From Caballeronia ptereochthonis (GTDB lineage Bacteria; Pseudomonadota; Gammaproteobacteria; Burkholderiales; Burkholderiaceae): 64,000 nucleotides of DNA. The position numbers and the translations under genes are program-made. The stretch is taken from positions 62,001 to 126,000 of the forward strand of contig NZ_FCOB02000017.1 in assembly GCF_001545075.1 (NCBI RefSeq), written 5' to 3'. Numbering within the stretch: the stretch's first letter is position 1; every line of letters starts with the position of its first letter. Below are positions 35,743 through 48,413 of this stretch, in pieces. Below the pieces are notes generated by a model, which searched no databases, was not told where the DNA came from, and saw only the letters and a program-made list of their open reading frames with translations.

Positions 35743-36570
35743 TCACCGTAGCATAAAGGACATTGCCGAAAGGCAATTTAACGTCCGCACGACATGCTCG
35801 ACCGACGGCGCATCGAAGGCGAGCGTCACGGCGTCGACGCGCTCGAGCGTCGGCCATTGGCAGAAGAGATCGGCGAACGCGGTGGTCTGCACGCGCAATT
35901 CGCAGCGATGATCGGTGACCGACACGCGCTGTGCATGCCGCACCGTCGACGACGCCGCCTCGACCGTCTCGCGCGCGGCGAGCTGGATGGCGTCGCATGC
36001 GGCGGCGGGCGTTTCGGTCACGCCGCTCGAATAGCCATGCGCGGTCTTCACGCAGAGAAAGCGCGCGCCGGGGAAAGCGGGCAGCGTCTCGGCGCCGAAC
36101 ACGTCGTCGCCCGTCAGGAGTGCGACGCGCGCGCCGCGCTCTTCGGCGAGCCTGCCGTAGAGCGCCGCCTCGCCGGCCTCCTCGCCGTCGAGCGTGACGC
36201 GCGCGAAGGCGGTGCTGTTGATCGTGTGCGCCAAGATGCCGCGGCTTTGCGCGCGCGCGTGATAGCCGATCATGAACACCAGCTCGGGCGCCCCTTCCAG
36301 CCCCGCCATCATGCCGAGCGTGCGCGGCTTGCCGAGCACGAGCCGCGCGCGCGCGTCGAGCAGGTCGGGCACCAGGTTGCGGAAGCCGCCATGCGAATCG
36401 TTGATCCACACCTGCGACGCGCCGCCTTCGAAGGCGCCCAATGCGGCCGCGTTGGCCTCGCGCGTCATCCAGCGGCGCGCTTGCTCGTATTCGCCGTTGC
36501 CGGCACGCGTCTGCTCCGGATGGAACACGCCCGCGATGCCTTCGATGTCCACCGAGATGAGCACTTTCAT
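35743..36570 (-). CDS. M55-family D-aminopeptidase (DppA-like)
   Basis: 275 aa. The M55 start [15 protein letters not shown] contains the Asp and Glu metal ligands; further ligands lie in VWINDSHGGFRNL, FMIGYHA and GVTETPAAACD. Family members are zinc aminopeptidases of self-compartmentalising decamers that cleave D-Ala-containing peptides. It overlaps the P1 peptidase gene by 4 bp (ATGA), and is the last gene of the peptide transport operon. It would act in the cytoplasm on imported D-amino-acid peptides, for example from peptidoglycan. Confidence 0.9.
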   Translation of the reverse strand: MKVLISVDIEGIAGVFHPEQTRAGNGEYEQARRWMTREANAAALGAFEGGASQVWINDSHGGFRNLVPDLLDARARLVLGKPRTLGMMAGLEGAPELVFMIGYHARAQSRGILAHTINSTAFARVTLDGEEAGEAALYGRLAEERGARVALLTGDDVFGAETLPAFPGARFLCVKTAHGYSSGVTETPAAACDAIQLAARETVEAASSTVRHAQRVSVTDHRCELRVQTTAFADLFCQWPTLERVDAVTLAFDAPSVEHVVRTLNCLSAMSFMLR

Positions 36571-37592
36571 GATCGCGTTCTCAATGCTTCGTTGAGCGAG
36601 ATGCGCCGATGACCGTCGCGCCCGGCAACCGTCTCCGCGCTGAAGAGCGCATCGAGGATTGCCTGCTCGACGCTGTCCGCGGCGGCTTGGAACAGCGGAT
36701 CGAGCCGCGCGTCGCCGGCGAGCGGCGGCACGGCGATGAAGTCCGCGTCGTGCGGCACGGTGTACGCGGTCGAAAAAGCCAGCGCGATGTCGCCGCTGCC
36801 GTGTCCGTAGACCGAACCGGTGCGCGCGAGGCCGGCCGCGGCGCGCATCGCGACACGCCGCAGCTGCCGGGCGTCGAGCGGCGCGTCGGTTGCGATCAAC
36901 ATGATGATCGAGCCTCGTTCGGGCTGCGTCTGCGACGCGCGCGCCGATTGCAGCGCGCGTCCGACCGCTTCGCCGGCAATCGTGAGCTGCGCCAGGCGGC
37001 CGAAATTTGCGAGCACGAGCGCGCCTGCCGTGTACGCGTGCTCGCCGATGTCGAAAAGGCGCGACGCCGAGCCGATGCCGCCCTTCAGCTCGAAACACGA
37101 CATGCCGCGCCCCGCGCCCACCGCGCCGCGCTCGAAGTCGTCGCTGCACGCATCGAGCGCGTTCATGTAGTGCGCTTCATTGATGGCGAGCGCCTGCATG
37201 TCGTTCAGGTAACCATCGTTGCATTCGAACACGAGCGGATTGACGCTCGGCTCCTCGCGTCCGACCTGCGGATTCGCCTCGATGGCCGCGCGAATCTGCG
37301 CATTCGCCACGGTGCCGACGCCGAACGTGTTGGTCAGTGCGATCGGCGTCTCCAGCACGCCGAGCTCCTCGACCTGCACGAGCCCGATGCTCTTGCCGAA
37401 GCCGTTGATCACGCATCCGCCGGCGGGCACCTTGTCGCGGTACGCGTCGCCGCGATGCGGACGAACCACGGTGACGCCCGTCTGTATCGCGCCTTCATCG
37501 AGTGTGCAATGGCCGACCGTCACGCCCGCGACATCGGCGATCGTGCCGCGCGGGCCCGCTTGCAGCGTACCGATAGGCGGCGCCTGCATCAT
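36567..37592 (-). CDS. P1-family aminopeptidase (DmpA/BapA-like)
   Basis: 341 aa. The family start region [19 protein letters not shown], the block [22 protein letters not shown] and the autoprocessing site [15 protein letters not shown] (Gly227-Ser228, where Ser228 becomes the N-terminal nucleophile) identify an Ntn-hydrolase of the L-aminopeptidase D-Ala-esterase/amidase group. Members cleave beta-amino-acid or D-Ala containing peptides after self-cleavage into alpha and beta chains. Both ends overlap neighbours by 4 bp (gsiD-like and M55), so translation is coupled. Confidence 0.9.
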   Translation of the reverse strand: MMQAPPIGTLQAGPRGTIADVAGVTVGHCTLDEGAIQTGVTVVRPHRGDAYRDKVPAGGCVINGFGKSIGLVQVEELGVLETPIALTNTFGVGTVANAQIRAAIEANPQVGREEPSVNPLVFECNDGYLNDMQALAINEAHYMNALDACSDDFERGAVGAGRGMSCFELKGGIGSASRLFDIGEHAYTAGALVLANFGRLAQLTIAGEAVGRALQSARASQTQPERGSIIMLIATDAPLDARQLRRVAMRAAAGLARTGSVYGHGSGDIALAFSTAYTVPHDADFIAVPPLAGDARLDPLFQAAADSVEQAILDALFSAETVAGRDGHRRISLNEALRTRS

Positions 37593-38479
37593 GGACGGTC
37601 GAGCTTCGGATCGAGCGCGTCGCGCAGGCCGTCGCCGAGCAGGTTGAACGCGAGCACCGTGAAGAAGATCGCGAGGCTCGGGAAGATCGCGACGTGCGGC
37701 GCCATCGCCATGTCGGCGCGCGCTTCGTTGAGCATCGCGCCCCACTCCGGCGTCGGCGGCTGCGCGCCGAGTCCGAGGAACGAGAGGCTGGCCGCCGTGA
37801 TGATCGACGTGCCGATGCGCATCGTGAAGTACACGACCACCGACGAGATCGTTCCCGGCAGGATGTGTCGCGCGAGTATCGTCCAGTCCGATGCGCCGAT
37901 GCTCCGCGCCGCTTCGATATACGTGAGATGCTTCAGCGCGAGCGTGTTGCCGCGCACGAGCCGCGCGAACGCGGGAATGCTGAAGATCGCGACCGCGCAC
38001 ACGACGTTCACCATGCCGTTGCCGAGAATCGCGACGACGCCGATCGCGAGCAGAATGCCGGGAAACGCGAACAGCACGTCCGCGATGCGCATCACGATGC
38101 GATCCCACCAGCCTTCGTAATAGCCCGCGAGCAGGCCAAAGAACGTGCCGATCACCGCGCCGATCACGACCGATAGCAGGCCCGCCCACAGCGAGATGCG
38201 GCTGCCCACCAGGATGCGGCTCAGGATGTCGCGTCCCAGCGAATCGACGCCGAACCAGTGCGCGGCCGACGGACCCGCGTTGAGCGCGTCGTAATCGAAG
38301 TAATTCTCCGGATCGTAAGGCGCGATGTATGGCGCGATGATCGCGATCACGATCAGCAGCAGCACGAACACCGCGGCGATCATCGCCACGTGCTGCTGCT
38401 TGAACTTGCGCCAGAACTCTGTCCACGGCGTGCGGATTTCCTGCGCGGCGGTGGCCGCCGTTTCGGCTGTCACGCTCAT
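37589..38479 (-). CDS. gsiD: Peptide/glutathione ABC transporter permease (GsiD/DppC-like)
   Basis: 296 aa, with one N-terminal helix plus about five more transmembrane segments. The OppC/DppC start ([20 protein letters not shown]…), the [16 protein letters not shown] periplasmic block and the coupling loop [20 protein letters not shown] are typical. It forms the inner-membrane channel with the preceding GsiC-like permease (7-bp gap). Confidence 0.93.
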   Translation of the reverse strand: MSVTAETAATAAQEIRTPWTEFWRKFKQQHVAMIAAVFVLLLIVIAIIAPYIAPYDPENYFDYDALNAGPSAAHWFGVDSLGRDILSRILVGSRISLWAGLLSVVIGAVIGTFFGLLAGYYEGWWDRIVMRIADVLFAFPGILLAIGVVAILGNGMVNVVCAVAIFSIPAFARLVRGNTLALKHLTYIEAARSIGASDWTILARHILPGTISSVVVYFTMRIGTSIITAASLSFLGLGAQPPTPEWGAMLNEARADMAMAPHVAIFPSLAIFFTVLAFNLLGDGLRDALDPKLDRP

Positions 38480-38486
38480 GCGGTCC

Positions 38487-39407
38487 TCACTTGAAACGGA
38501 TGGTCGGGTTGATGACCGCGTACAGCACGTCCACGATCAGATTGATCACGATGAACTCCAGCGAGAACAGCAGCACTTCCGCCTGGATCACCGGATAGTC
38601 GCGCATCTCGACGGCGTCGACGAGCAGGCGCCCGAGGCCCGGCCAGTTGAACACCTTCTCCACGACGATCGAGCCTCCGAGCAGGAAGCCGAATTGCAGG
38701 CCCATCATCGTGACGACGGGAATCATCGCGTTGCGCAGGCAGTGCTTCACGATGACCATCGGCTCGTGCACGCCCTTGGCGCGCGCGGTGCGCACGAAGT
38801 CCTCGCCGAGCACCTCGACGAAGGACGCGCGCGTGAAGCGCGCCATCACCGCGGCAACCGCGGCGCCCAGCGTGATCGAGGGAAGCACATAGCCCTTCCA
38901 TGTGCCGTCGCCGACGATCGGCAGCCAGCCGAGCTTCACCGAGAAGATCTCCATCAGCAGCATGCCGAGCGCGAAGGCGGGAAACGAAATGCCCGACACC
39001 GCGAGCGTCATGCCGAGGCGATCCGGCCAGCGATTGCGCCACACCGCCGACACGATGCCGATCGCCATGCCGAAGATCACCGCCCACACCATGCTCGCGA
39101 TGGTGAGCCAGAACGTCGGCATGAAACGCTCGCCGATCTCCGTCGATACCGGCCGCTTGCTGCGCGTGGACATGCCAAAGTCGAAATGCACGACCTTGCC
39201 GAAGAAACTCACCAGTTGCCGCGGCAGCGGCTTGTCGAGGCCGAGATCGGCGCGCACGAGCGCGACGGTCGCTTCGTCGGCTTCCGGCCCGGCGGCGAGG
39301 CGCGCGGGATCGCCCGGCAGCATGTGCACGAAGAAGAACACGAGCACCGCGACGATGAAGAGCGTCGGCAGAAGACCCAGCAGGCGTTTGGCGAGGAAGT
39401 TGAGCAT
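38487..39407 (-). CDS. gsiC: Peptide/glutathione ABC transporter permease (GsiC/DppB-like)
   Basis: 306 aa, six transmembrane segments. Typical DppB features are the start [33 protein letters not shown], the [10 protein letters not shown] turn and the EAA loop region [17 protein letters not shown] at 39407 gives the normal start. It lies between gsiB-like and gsiD-like genes in the operon. Confidence 0.93.
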   Translation of the reverse strand: MLNFLAKRLLGLLPTLFIVAVLVFFFVHMLPGDPARLAAGPEADEATVALVRADLGLDKPLPRQLVSFFGKVVHFDFGMSTRSKRPVSTEIGERFMPTFWLTIASMVWAVIFGMAIGIVSAVWRNRWPDRLGMTLAVSGISFPAFALGMLLMEIFSVKLGWLPIVGDGTWKGYVLPSITLGAAVAAVMARFTRASFVEVLGEDFVRTARAKGVHEPMVIVKHCLRNAMIPVVTMMGLQFGFLLGGSIVVEKVFNWPGLGRLLVDAVEMRDYPVIQAEVLLFSLEFIVINLIVDVLYAVINPTIRFK

Positions 39408-39456
39408 CGTGATGGACCTGAAACGGGCCGGGCGCGAAGGCCCGGCCAATGGCGAC

Positions 39457-41016
39457 TTACTTGATCGCGATCTCGTCGAAGCTGAACGAGCCGTCGGGCA
39501 TCACGTACGCGCCGGAAAGACGCTTGCTGCGGGCGTACACCACCTTTTCCGTGACGAGGAAGATCCACGGCGCATCGGCCCAGATGCGTTTCTGCGCATC
39601 GGCGTAGAGCTTGGCCTTCTCGCTGCGGTCGGTGGTCGCGAGTGCCTTTTGCAGATCGTCGTCGACCTGATCGTTCTTGTAGTACGCGGTGTTGAACAGC
39701 TTCGGCGGGAACGACGAGCCGCCGAGCAGCGGCGAAATCGCCCAGTCCGCCTCGCCCGTCGACGACGACCAGCCGATGTACAGCATGCGCACGGGGGCCG
39801 TCTTCGGATCGGGCGCGCTTTCGATGCGCTGCACCCGCTGCCCGGCCTCGAGCGCTTCCACCGTTGTCTTCACGCCGACCTGCGCCAGCTGCTGCTGCAC
39901 GAACTGGATGATCTTCTGCGCGGTCGTGTGGTTATAGCCCGACCACAGCACGGTTTCGAAGCCGTTCGGGTAGCCCGCTTCCTTCAGCAGTTCACGGGCC
40001 TTCGCGGGATCGTATTTCCAGGGCCCGAGCTTCGTCGCGTAATCGACGCCCGGCGGCACCACGCCTTCGGCCGGCACGGCATAGCCCGCAAACGCGACCT
40101 TCACGAGCGCTTCCTTGTTGATCGCGTAGTTCATCGCCTCGCGCACCTTCGGATTGTCGAAGGGCTTCTGCAGCACGTTCATGCTGACGTAGCGCTGGAT
40201 GATCGACGGCGCGGCGATCAGATCCACCTTCGGGCTCGCCTTGAGCGTCGCGGCCTGCTCGAACGGAATCGAGAACGCGAAGTCCGCCTCGCCCGTCTGC
40301 ATGAGCGCGGCGCGCGTGTTGTTGTCGACCACCGGCTTCCAGTCGATCATGTCGATCTTCGGCAAGCCCTTCTGCCAGTAGCCCGCGAACTTCTTCACCT
40401 TCAGGTCGTCGGTCTGCTTCCATTCGACGAACTCGAACGGGCCCGTGCCGACCGGATGAAACGCGATGTCCTTGCCGTACTTCTTGAGCGCGGTCGGCGA
40501 GATCATCACCGCCGATGGATGCGCCAGCACGTTGATGAACGCCGAGAACGGAATCTTCAGCGTGATCTTCACCGTGTAGGGATCGACCACCTCCGTCTTC
40601 TCGATCTTGTTGAAGAGGTTGTAGCGCTTGAGCTTGTTCGCCGGATCGGTGACGCGGTCGAACACGGCCTTCACGGCGTCCGCGTTGAAGTCGGTGCCGT
40701 CCTGGAACTTCACGCCCTGGCGCAGATGGATCGTATAGACCTTCGCGTCGGGGCTCGCCTCGTAGCTCGTCGCGAGCACGTTGCGGATCTTCATGTCCTT
40801 GTCGAAGCCGAACAGGCCTTCATAGAACGACTTGGCGACGGCCTGCGAGAGCGTATCGTTGGCGTCGTACGGATCCATCGTCGTGAAGGTCGAGGCGACG
40901 GCCATCACGGCGGTGCTTTGCGCATGCGCCGACGTGACGGGACCGAGCGCGGCGAGCGTCGCGAATGCGCCCGCTGCGATCAGCGCGCGCAACTGGAAAG
41001 GACGAGAGGACGGCAT
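39457..41016 (-). CDS. gsiB: Periplasmic peptide/glutathione-binding protein (GsiB-like)
   Basis: 519 aa SBP_bac_5 protein. The signal peptide (first about 32 residues, cleavage after AHA-QS) leads to the family signature [46 protein letters not shown], and the typical [20 protein letters not shown] block. The gene order iaaA-gsiA-gsiB-gsiC-gsiD equals that of the E. coli glutathione importer, which favours glutathione or small peptides as ligand, though opp/dpp-type ligands are possible. Confidence 0.88.
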   Translation of the reverse strand: MPSSRPFQLRALIAAGAFATLAALGPVTSAHAQSTAVMAVASTFTTMDPYDANDTLSQAVAKSFYEGLFGFDKDMKIRNVLATSYEASPDAKVYTIHLRQGVKFQDGTDFNADAVKAVFDRVTDPANKLKRYNLFNKIEKTEVVDPYTVKITLKIPFSAFINVLAHPSAVMISPTALKKYGKDIAFHPVGTGPFEFVEWKQTDDLKVKKFAGYWQKGLPKIDMIDWKPVVDNNTRAALMQTGEADFAFSIPFEQAATLKASPKVDLIAAPSIIQRYVSMNVLQKPFDNPKVREAMNYAINKEALVKVAFAGYAVPAEGVVPPGVDYATKLGPWKYDPAKARELLKEAGYPNGFETVLWSGYNHTTAQKIIQFVQQQLAQVGVKTTVEALEAGQRVQRIESAPDPKTAPVRMLYIGWSSSTGEADWAISPLLGGSSFPPKLFNTAYYKNDQVDDDLQKALATTDRSEKAKLYADAQKRIWADAPWIFLVTEKVVYARSKRLSGAYVMPDGSFSFDEIAIK

Positions 41017-41071
41017 CGTTGGACTCCTTGGCTTGACGTTATGGTTCGCTTCGCTTCAAGTGGAAGTGCTT

Positions 41072-42972
<1,901 letters not shown>

Positions 42973-42976
<4 letters not shown>

Positions 42977-43950
42977 CGATAGATCGCCGTAACGGGCGGC
43001 TCGCCCACGCGCGCAAAGCCGCGATACATGCCTTCCGTGTTGAAGGGCAGCGCGACGTTGCCCTTCGCATCGACGGCGACGAGGCCGCCGCGCCCGTCGA
43101 TGCGCGGCAGCTTGTTCCTCACGACGTCGCTCGCCGCATCGTCCAGCGACACGCCGCGATACTCCATCTGCGCCGAGACGTCGTAGGCCGCGAGCATGCG
43201 GATGAACATCTCGCCGGTGCCGGTGGTCGAGACCGCGCAGGTGGCGTCGTTCGCGTAGCAGCCCGCGCCGATCAGCGGCGCATCGCCGACGCGGCCCGCC
43301 TGCTTGTTGGTGATGCCGCCCGTCGACGTGGCCGCGGCCAGATGGCCATGCGCATCGAGCGCGACCGCGCCGACCGTGCCGAACTTCTTCGTGGGATCGA
43401 TCGGATCGTCCTCCGCCGGCGCGTTCGAGAACGCGAAGGTCGCCGCGTCGTGATCGAGCATCGTGCCCGACGTGCCGCGCGCCTTGAGCCATTGCTGATA
43501 GCGCGCCTCGGTGCGGAAGTACGACGGATCGACCAGTTCCAGCCCCTGCGCCTGCGCGAACGCTTCCGCGCCCGCCCCGGTGAACATCACGTGCTCGCTC
43601 ACGTCGAGCACGCGGCGCGCGGCGAGCACCGGATTCTTCACGCGCGTCACGCAGCTGATCGAGCCGGCTTCGAGCGTCGCGCCGTCCATGACGGATGCGT
43701 CGAGCTCGTGCGTGCCCGCCGCCGTGAAGACGGCGCCGTGGCCCGCGTTGAAGAGCGGACAGTCCTCGAGCAGGCGCACCGCTTCGGTGACGGCGTCGAG
43801 CGCGCTGCCGCCCTCGGCGAGAACGCGCTCGCCCGCGCGCAGGATGTCCGCGAGCGCCGCGTGATAGCGCGCTTCCATCTCGGTGTTCATCGCGCTGCGC
43901 AGGATCGTGCCGGCGCCGCCGTGAATGGCAATGACTGGTGTGGCGTTCAT
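42973..43950 (-). CDS. iaaA: Isoaspartyl peptidase/L-asparaginase (T2 Ntn-hydrolase)
   Basis: 325 aa. Features are the N-terminal [10 protein letters not shown], the [20 protein letters not shown] block, and the self-cleavage site [12 protein letters not shown], where Thr192 becomes the nucleophile of the beta subunit; [18 protein letters not shown] follows. It hydrolyses beta-aspartyl (isoaspartyl) dipeptides and, weakly, asparagine. It is the first structural gene after the RpiR regulator, as iaaA precedes gsiABCD in E. coli, and both of its ends overlap neighbours by 4 bp. Confidence 0.94.
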
Positions 43951-44930
43951 GACTCGCGCGGCTCCGTGTGGGTTTGTCTTTTCGTCGTGTGGCGGCGCGG
44001 CGCCGGCGTGTGCTGCTTCGCTTTCGCGCCGTTCAGCATCGACGGCGCGACGAGCCAGGGCAGGACGAACTCGGTCAATCCGGATGCCGCCTCGACCGGG
44101 CGTTTCGCCCGGTGCGCGACCGCATCGCACAATGCCTCGATGACGGCGAGCACCGCCGTATCGCAATTCGCCGCGAGCCGCCGCTCGGCGCGGATCGTCA
44201 GCACGAGCTCCGCCACCTGCGCGAGCGGCGACGCGGCGCTGTCGGTGAGCGCGACGACGCGCAGCCCGTGTTCGCGCGCGAGCCGCGCGAGCGTGATGGT
44301 GTCGCCGACATAGCGCGGGAACGCGATCGCGATCAGCACATCCCCGCGCGACGCCGTGAAAAGCCGCCGCGCCGCGTGCGACGGACCGCCCGTCAACGCG
44401 AGCGACTGCACGTTCGCGCAATACGGCGTGAGCCCGTGCTCCATCAGTCCCGCGAGAAACGCGCTCGCGCCGTAGCCGATCACGAAGACGCGCGGCGCGG
44501 CCAGGATCGTCTCGACGATCGCCTGGGCCTTCGCGCCATCCACGGATGTCTGGGCAAGACGAAGATTCGCCGCCGCCTGCGCGAGCGACGCATCGAACAC
44601 TTCGGCCCCGCTCGCAGGCGACTCGAGCGCGGTGCGCAGGCGCTCGACCGGCGCGATGGTCGCCTCGAAGCCGCGCACGAGCGCCTCGCGGAACGCCGGA
44701 TAGCCGGAAAAGCCGAGTGCACGCGCGAAGCGGTTCGCGGTGGCGACCGACGCGCCCACCGCGCCCGCCAGTTCGTCGATGCGCATCGTCGCCGAGCGGA
44801 ACAGATTCGCCAGCACGAACGCACCCATGCGCCGATGGATCGGCGTGAGCGTCGGCATGGCCGCGGCGATGCGCGCAGCGATCAGATCGTCGGCTTTCGC
44901 CGGTGCACGAACCGGCAGGGAACGGGACAT
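43947..44930 (-). CDS. MurR/RpiR-family transcriptional regulator
   Basis: 327 aa. An N-terminal HTH_6 domain (about 18-90; [40 protein letters not shown]) is followed by a SIS phosphosugar-binding domain (about 130-270; [32 protein letters not shown]). RpiR proteins sense sugar phosphates or aminosugars; here it heads an operon of isoaspartyl peptidase, peptide importer and peptidases, suggesting a link with cell-wall (muropeptide) fragments, which contain amino sugars. Its stop overlaps the iaaA start by 4 bp. Confidence 0.9.
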   Translation of the reverse strand: MSRSLPVRAPAKADDLIAARIAAAMPTLTPIHRRMGAFVLANLFRSATMRIDELAGAVGASVATANRFARALGFSGYPAFREALVRGFEATIAPVERLRTALESPASGAEVFDASLAQAAANLRLAQTSVDGAKAQAIVETILAAPRVFVIGYGASAFLAGLMEHGLTPYCANVQSLALTGGPSHAARRLFTASRGDVLIAIAFPRYVGDTITLARLAREHGLRVVALTDSAASPLAQVAELVLTIRAERRLAANCDTAVLAVIEALCDAVAHRAKRPVEAASGLTEFVLPWLVAPSMLNGAKAKQHTPAPRRHTTKRQTHTEPRES

Positions 44931-44962
44931 GGAATGCGCGGAACCTTAGTTGCGATAGCGGC

Positions 44963-45013
44963 GATGAAACTATATTTACTCGAAAACGCCGCCAAAAAAA
45001 ATTCATTTTCATC
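44963..45013. promoter_or_regulatory. Weak inverted repeat upstream of the RpiR-led operon
   Basis: GATGAAA (44963-44969) and TTTCATC (45007-45013) form a widely spaced inverted repeat within an AT-rich stretch 33-83 bp before the RpiR start codon. RpiR-family operators often contain GAAA…TTTC symmetry. The 37-nt spacer is long, so this is only a candidate. Confidence 0.3.
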
Positions 45014-45146
45014 CGACTCGGGGTTTCCGATAAGACCCGCGCGTCCGCCGCATTCGATGCATCGGACGCGCACGTTCATGCACAATACTGGGCGCACGGC
45101 TCTGCAAGCGCGCACGCGCGCGCCTTCTTCACCCTGAACAAAAAGT

Positions 45147-46412
45147 ATGAATTTCGACTTTCTTCCCGATCCGCTGCCGCAACAACTCGCCGCGCATCCG
45201 TGGGCGCAAATGCTCGCGGGTTTCGTCGCGCTCGCGTTGATCGCGCTGTTTCTGCAATGGGTCGTCGCGCGCATCGTGCTGCACCTCGCGCACCGCCTGC
45301 TCGTGCTGGCCGGACACGCGAAGTGGGACCGCGCGTTCATCCGGCATCGCGCCTATCACCGGCTGTGGTATGCGGTGCCCTTCGCCACCGTCGCGCTCGG
45401 CATCGACGAGGTGCCGCGCGTCGGCCACTGGGCGACGGTCATCGGGCGCGTCGCGCACGGCGGCGCGTGGATCTGCGCATTTCTCGCCGCGGGCAGCGCG
45501 CTGTCGGCGTGGCAGGAAGTCTATGCCGAAAGCAAGGAAGCGCAGACTCGCTCGATCAAGGGCTATATCCAGATCGGCAAGCTCGCGCTCGCGCTCGTGT
45601 GCGGCGTGCTCGTGCTCTCGATCCTGATCGACCGCTCGCCGCTCTGGATGCTCTCCGGCCTGGGCGCGCTGTCAGCCGTGCTGCTGCTCGTGTTCAAAGA
45701 CACGTTGCTGTCGCTTGTCGCGAGCACGCAGCTGACGTCGAACGACATGCTGCGCATCGGCGACTGGATCGAAATGCCGCAGGCCGCCGCCGACGGCTTC
45801 GTGAAGGACATCGCGCTGCACACGGTCAAGGTGCAGAACTGGGACAACACCGTGACGACCGTGCCGACCTACAAGCTCTTCTCCGAGAGCTACCGCAACT
45901 ATCGGCACATGTTCGAATCGGGCGGGCGGCGCATCAAGCGCACCTTGCGCATCGACGCGCAATGCGTGCGTTTTCTCTCCGAAGAAGAAACCGCGCGCCT
46001 GATGCGCTTTCGCCTGCTGCACGAATATCTGGAGCAGAAGCAGACCGAAGTCGAGCAGGCGAACCGCAATCTCGGCGAACTGGCGAACGAACCCGCGAAC
46101 CGGCGGCGGCTCACGAATATCGGCACGTTCCGCGCGTATGGGCTCGCCTATCTTCAGCGGCATCCGGAAATCCGCCAGGACATGGCGATCATGGTCCGCA
46201 TGATGGAGCCCGAGTCGCAAGGCATTCCGATCGAAATCTATTGCTTCACCGCGACGACCGCGTGGACGCAATACGAACGCATTCAGGGCGACGTATTCGA
46301 CCATCTGCTGTCGATACTTCCGGAGATGGGATTGCGGCTCTATCAGGCGCCATCGGGCACGGACTTCGCCGGCGTCGCGGGCCGTCTGCGCGGCGAAATG
46401 CCGATGCTCTGA
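45147..46412 (+). CDS. MscS-family mechanosensitive ion channel (YbdG-like)
   Basis: 421 aa. Five or so transmembrane helices in the first 180 residues end in a pore-like segment LSGLGALSAVLLLVFKDTLLS, followed by the cytosolic beta domain (DWIEMPQAAADGFVKDIALHTVKVQNWDNTVTTVPTYKLF in parts) and an extra C-terminal region. NW-D-N-T and the insertion after it match YbdG/miniconductance MscM rather than short MscS. It gates under membrane tension or acts in osmotic adaptation. ATG at 45147 lacks a strong Shine-Dalgarno. Confidence 0.9.
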   Translation: MNFDFLPDPLPQQLAAHPWAQMLAGFVALALIALFLQWVVARIVLHLAHRLLVLAGHAKWDRAFIRHRAYHRLWYAVPFATVALGIDEVPRVGHWATVIGRVAHGGAWICAFLAAGSALSAWQEVYAESKEAQTRSIKGYIQIGKLALALVCGVLVLSILIDRSPLWMLSGLGALSAVLLLVFKDTLLSLVASTQLTSNDMLRIGDWIEMPQAAADGFVKDIALHTVKVQNWDNTVTTVPTYKLFSESYRNYRHMFESGGRRIKRTLRIDAQCVRFLSEEETARLMRFRLLHEYLEQKQTEVEQANRNLGELANEPANRRRLTNIGTFRAYGLAYLQRHPEIRQDMAIMVRMMEPESQGIPIEIYCFTATTAWTQYERIQGDVFDHLLSILPEMGLRLYQAPSGTDFAGVAGRLRGEMPML

Positions 46413-46599
46413 CTTGCCGGATTCCCGCTGTCAAAAAGAATCAGGCAAGAATCCTCCAGTTTTGTGTATTCACGTTGACGCCTTCCGTCCGTACGATTTA
46501 AACATCGCCGATGCGCCTGTTTTCCGCAGCTTCATAGCCGCGGTGGAGTCGCTTTTTCTCGCGCATCGCCATCCAATCGTCATAAAAGGAAAACTCAAC

Positions 46600-47592
46600 G
46601 TGATCGATCGCGTCCATGCCATGCGTGTCTTTACGCGTGTCGTCGATACGAACAGTTTCACGCGCGCGGCCGAGTCGCTCGGCATGCCGCGCGCGAGCGT
46701 TTCGACGACCGTGCAACAACTCGAAGCGCTGGTCGGCGTGCAATTGCTCGCACGCACGACACGGCGCCTGAATCTCACCGTCGACGGCGCGGCCTATTAC
46801 GAGCGCTGCGCGCAGATCCTCGCCGATATCGACGAGCTGGAATCCGGTTTCGGCGCGGGTGAGGAGCGCCTGCGCGGACGGCTGCGCGTCGAAATGCCCG
46901 ATACCGTCGCGACCTCGATCGTCGTGCCCGCGCTGCCGGAGTTTCATGCGCGCTATCCGCAGATCGAGCTGTCGATCGGCATCGGCAACCGCAATGTCGA
47001 TCTCGTCGGCGCGGGCGTCGACTGCAGCGTGCAGCTCGGCGAATTGCCCGACTCCGGCCTGATCGCGCGCCGGCTCGGTATGCTCGAGCAGGTGACGTGC
47101 GCGAGCCCCGCGTATCTGGAGAAGCACGGCCTCCCCGAGACGCTCGACGAGCTTGCACAGCACGTCGCGGTGAATTGCGTCTCCGAGAAAAGCGGCCGCC
47201 CCGCCGACTTCGATTTCGACGTCGACGGCGAGCCCGTCACGATGAAGATGCGCGGCTTCGTGCAGGTCGCCGACGAGCACGCGTACCTGGCGTGCGGCCT
47301 CGAAGGGCTCGGGCTGATCCAGCCGTTGCGCGTCGCGGCGCAGCCTTATCTGCGCTCCGGGCAGCTGCTCGAGGTGCTGCCGCAGTGGAAATCGCCGCCG
47401 CTCAAGGTGTCGGTGGCGTTCCTGAAGAGCCGGCAGGCGACGCCGCGCGTGTCGGTGTTCGTCGACTGGCTGGCGGCGCTCTTCGAGCGGTCGCAGCAAA
47501 TCGACGACACGCTCACGAGCCTTTATCGCGCGGCCCGGCGTCGCGGCCCCGCGCGCCGGGACCGGCCCGAGGAGGAAACCGCCGACGCGTGA
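46600..47592 (+). CDS. LysR-family transcriptional regulator
   Basis: 330 aa from GTG (46600), with AAAAGGA 9 nt upstream; an internal ATG (MRVFTRVV) is 7 codons later. The HTH region (TNSFTRAAESLGMPRASVST, TVQQLEALVGVQLLARTTRR) and effector-binding domain are typical. The C-terminus is long, Arg/Glu-rich and probably disordered. Its stop is 1 bp from that of the convergent YciI gene. No obvious target is next to its 5' end; the effector is unknown. Confidence 0.87.
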   Translation: MIDRVHAMRVFTRVVDTNSFTRAAESLGMPRASVSTTVQQLEALVGVQLLARTTRRLNLTVDGAAYYERCAQILADIDELESGFGAGEERLRGRLRVEMPDTVATSIVVPALPEFHARYPQIELSIGIGNRNVDLVGAGVDCSVQLGELPDSGLIARRLGMLEQVTCASPAYLEKHGLPETLDELAQHVAVNCVSEKSGRPADFDFDVDGEPVTMKMRGFVQVADEHAYLACGLEGLGLIQPLRVAAQPYLRSGQLLEVLPQWKSPPLKVSVAFLKSRQATPRVSVFVDWLAALFERSQQIDDTLTSLYRAARRRGPARRDRPEEETADA

Positions 47593-47593
47593 T

Positions 47594-47890
47594 CTAACGC
47601 ACGGGCGTGGCCGCGTTCGCGCCCACGACCGTGTTCCATTTGCGCACTTCCCAACGCTCGACCAGCCCGTTCGTCACGTAAGGATCGTTCTTCGCGAACG
47701 CTTCCGCGACGGCGGGCGAATCGCTGTGAAACAGCAGCATCGCGCGATCGACGGGTGCGTCGAGCGCGCCCGCCAATATGATCTCACCCCGCTCGACCGC
47801 CGCCCAGGCCAGCGTGAGATGCGCGTCGCGAAACTGCCCGCGGCGCTCCAGATAATCCGGACAAAGTTCGTAGACCAACAGATAGTGCAT
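47594..47890 (-). CDS. YciI-family protein
   Basis: 98 aa ferredoxin-like fold. MHYLLVYELCPDYLERRGQF, RDAHLTLAWAAVERGEIILAG and the AVAEAFAKNDPYVTNGLVERWEV end match the YciI/YCII domain, whose His and Asp residues suggest enzymatic activity that remains undefined. Good family-length match. It is alone on the - strand, convergent with a LysR gene. Confidence 0.92.
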   Translation of the reverse strand: MHYLLVYELCPDYLERRGQFRDAHLTLAWAAVERGEIILAGALDAPVDRAMLLFHSDSPAVAEAFAKNDPYVTNGLVERWEVRKWNTVVGANAATPVR

Positions 47891-48039
47891 CGCCGTCTCC
47901 CTCGGTGGATGGATATTTCGTGGATCAAGTGATTTTGTCTTAATTTCGAAAGCAAAATTAAGACTTCAATCGGAAGCGTCTGATCGCCTAACGATACCGC
48001 ATCGGACATCATGTGCGGATACTCGATAAGGACTCTGCC

Positions 48040-48276
48040 ATGAATCGCGATCAACCTCCCTGCAATACGTGCCCGAAGCATGACTGCCGCTCGTGTGCGT
48101 GGACATCGCCACTCGACGCATCCTACCGCGCGCTGATTCGCTCTCACTCCCTGTTGTCGCTCGTCGCGCTGACCGTGAAAAACCACGAAAACGCGCCCGC
48201 GGAGCCGTCCTGGCTCGGCATCGCCATCAAGCGAATCATCAAGTTCTTCGCCGATATCGGGCCGCGCGCACGCTGA
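48040..48276 (+). CDS. Small Cys-rich hypothetical protein
   Basis: 78 aa from ATG 48040, with AAGGA 7 nt upstream. The N-terminus has four Cys and one His in the order CNTCPKHDCRSC, which could bind zinc or an Fe-S cluster; the rest (LIRSHSLLSLVALTV, SWLGIAIKRIIKFFADIG) is helical and amphipathic. No family recognised. It lies 137 bp upstream of the DUF937-OmpA gene on the same strand. Function unknown; it could be a small metal-binding regulator. Confidence 0.5.
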   Translation: MNRDQPPCNTCPKHDCRSCAWTSPLDASYRALIRSHSLLSLVALTVKNHENAPAEPSWLGIAIKRIIKFFADIGPRAR

Positions 48277-48413
48277 AAACCTCGATCGAGTCGCACCGAC
48301 GCACCGTTTTCGTCAATAAGTTTGCACGCTCCTTTTTAGGATAACTGCGCATATAGAATGCGCTGCGCGCTTGCGCTCGCTTTAAGCGTTCATGTAGAAA
48401 GGAAAGTCAGTCG

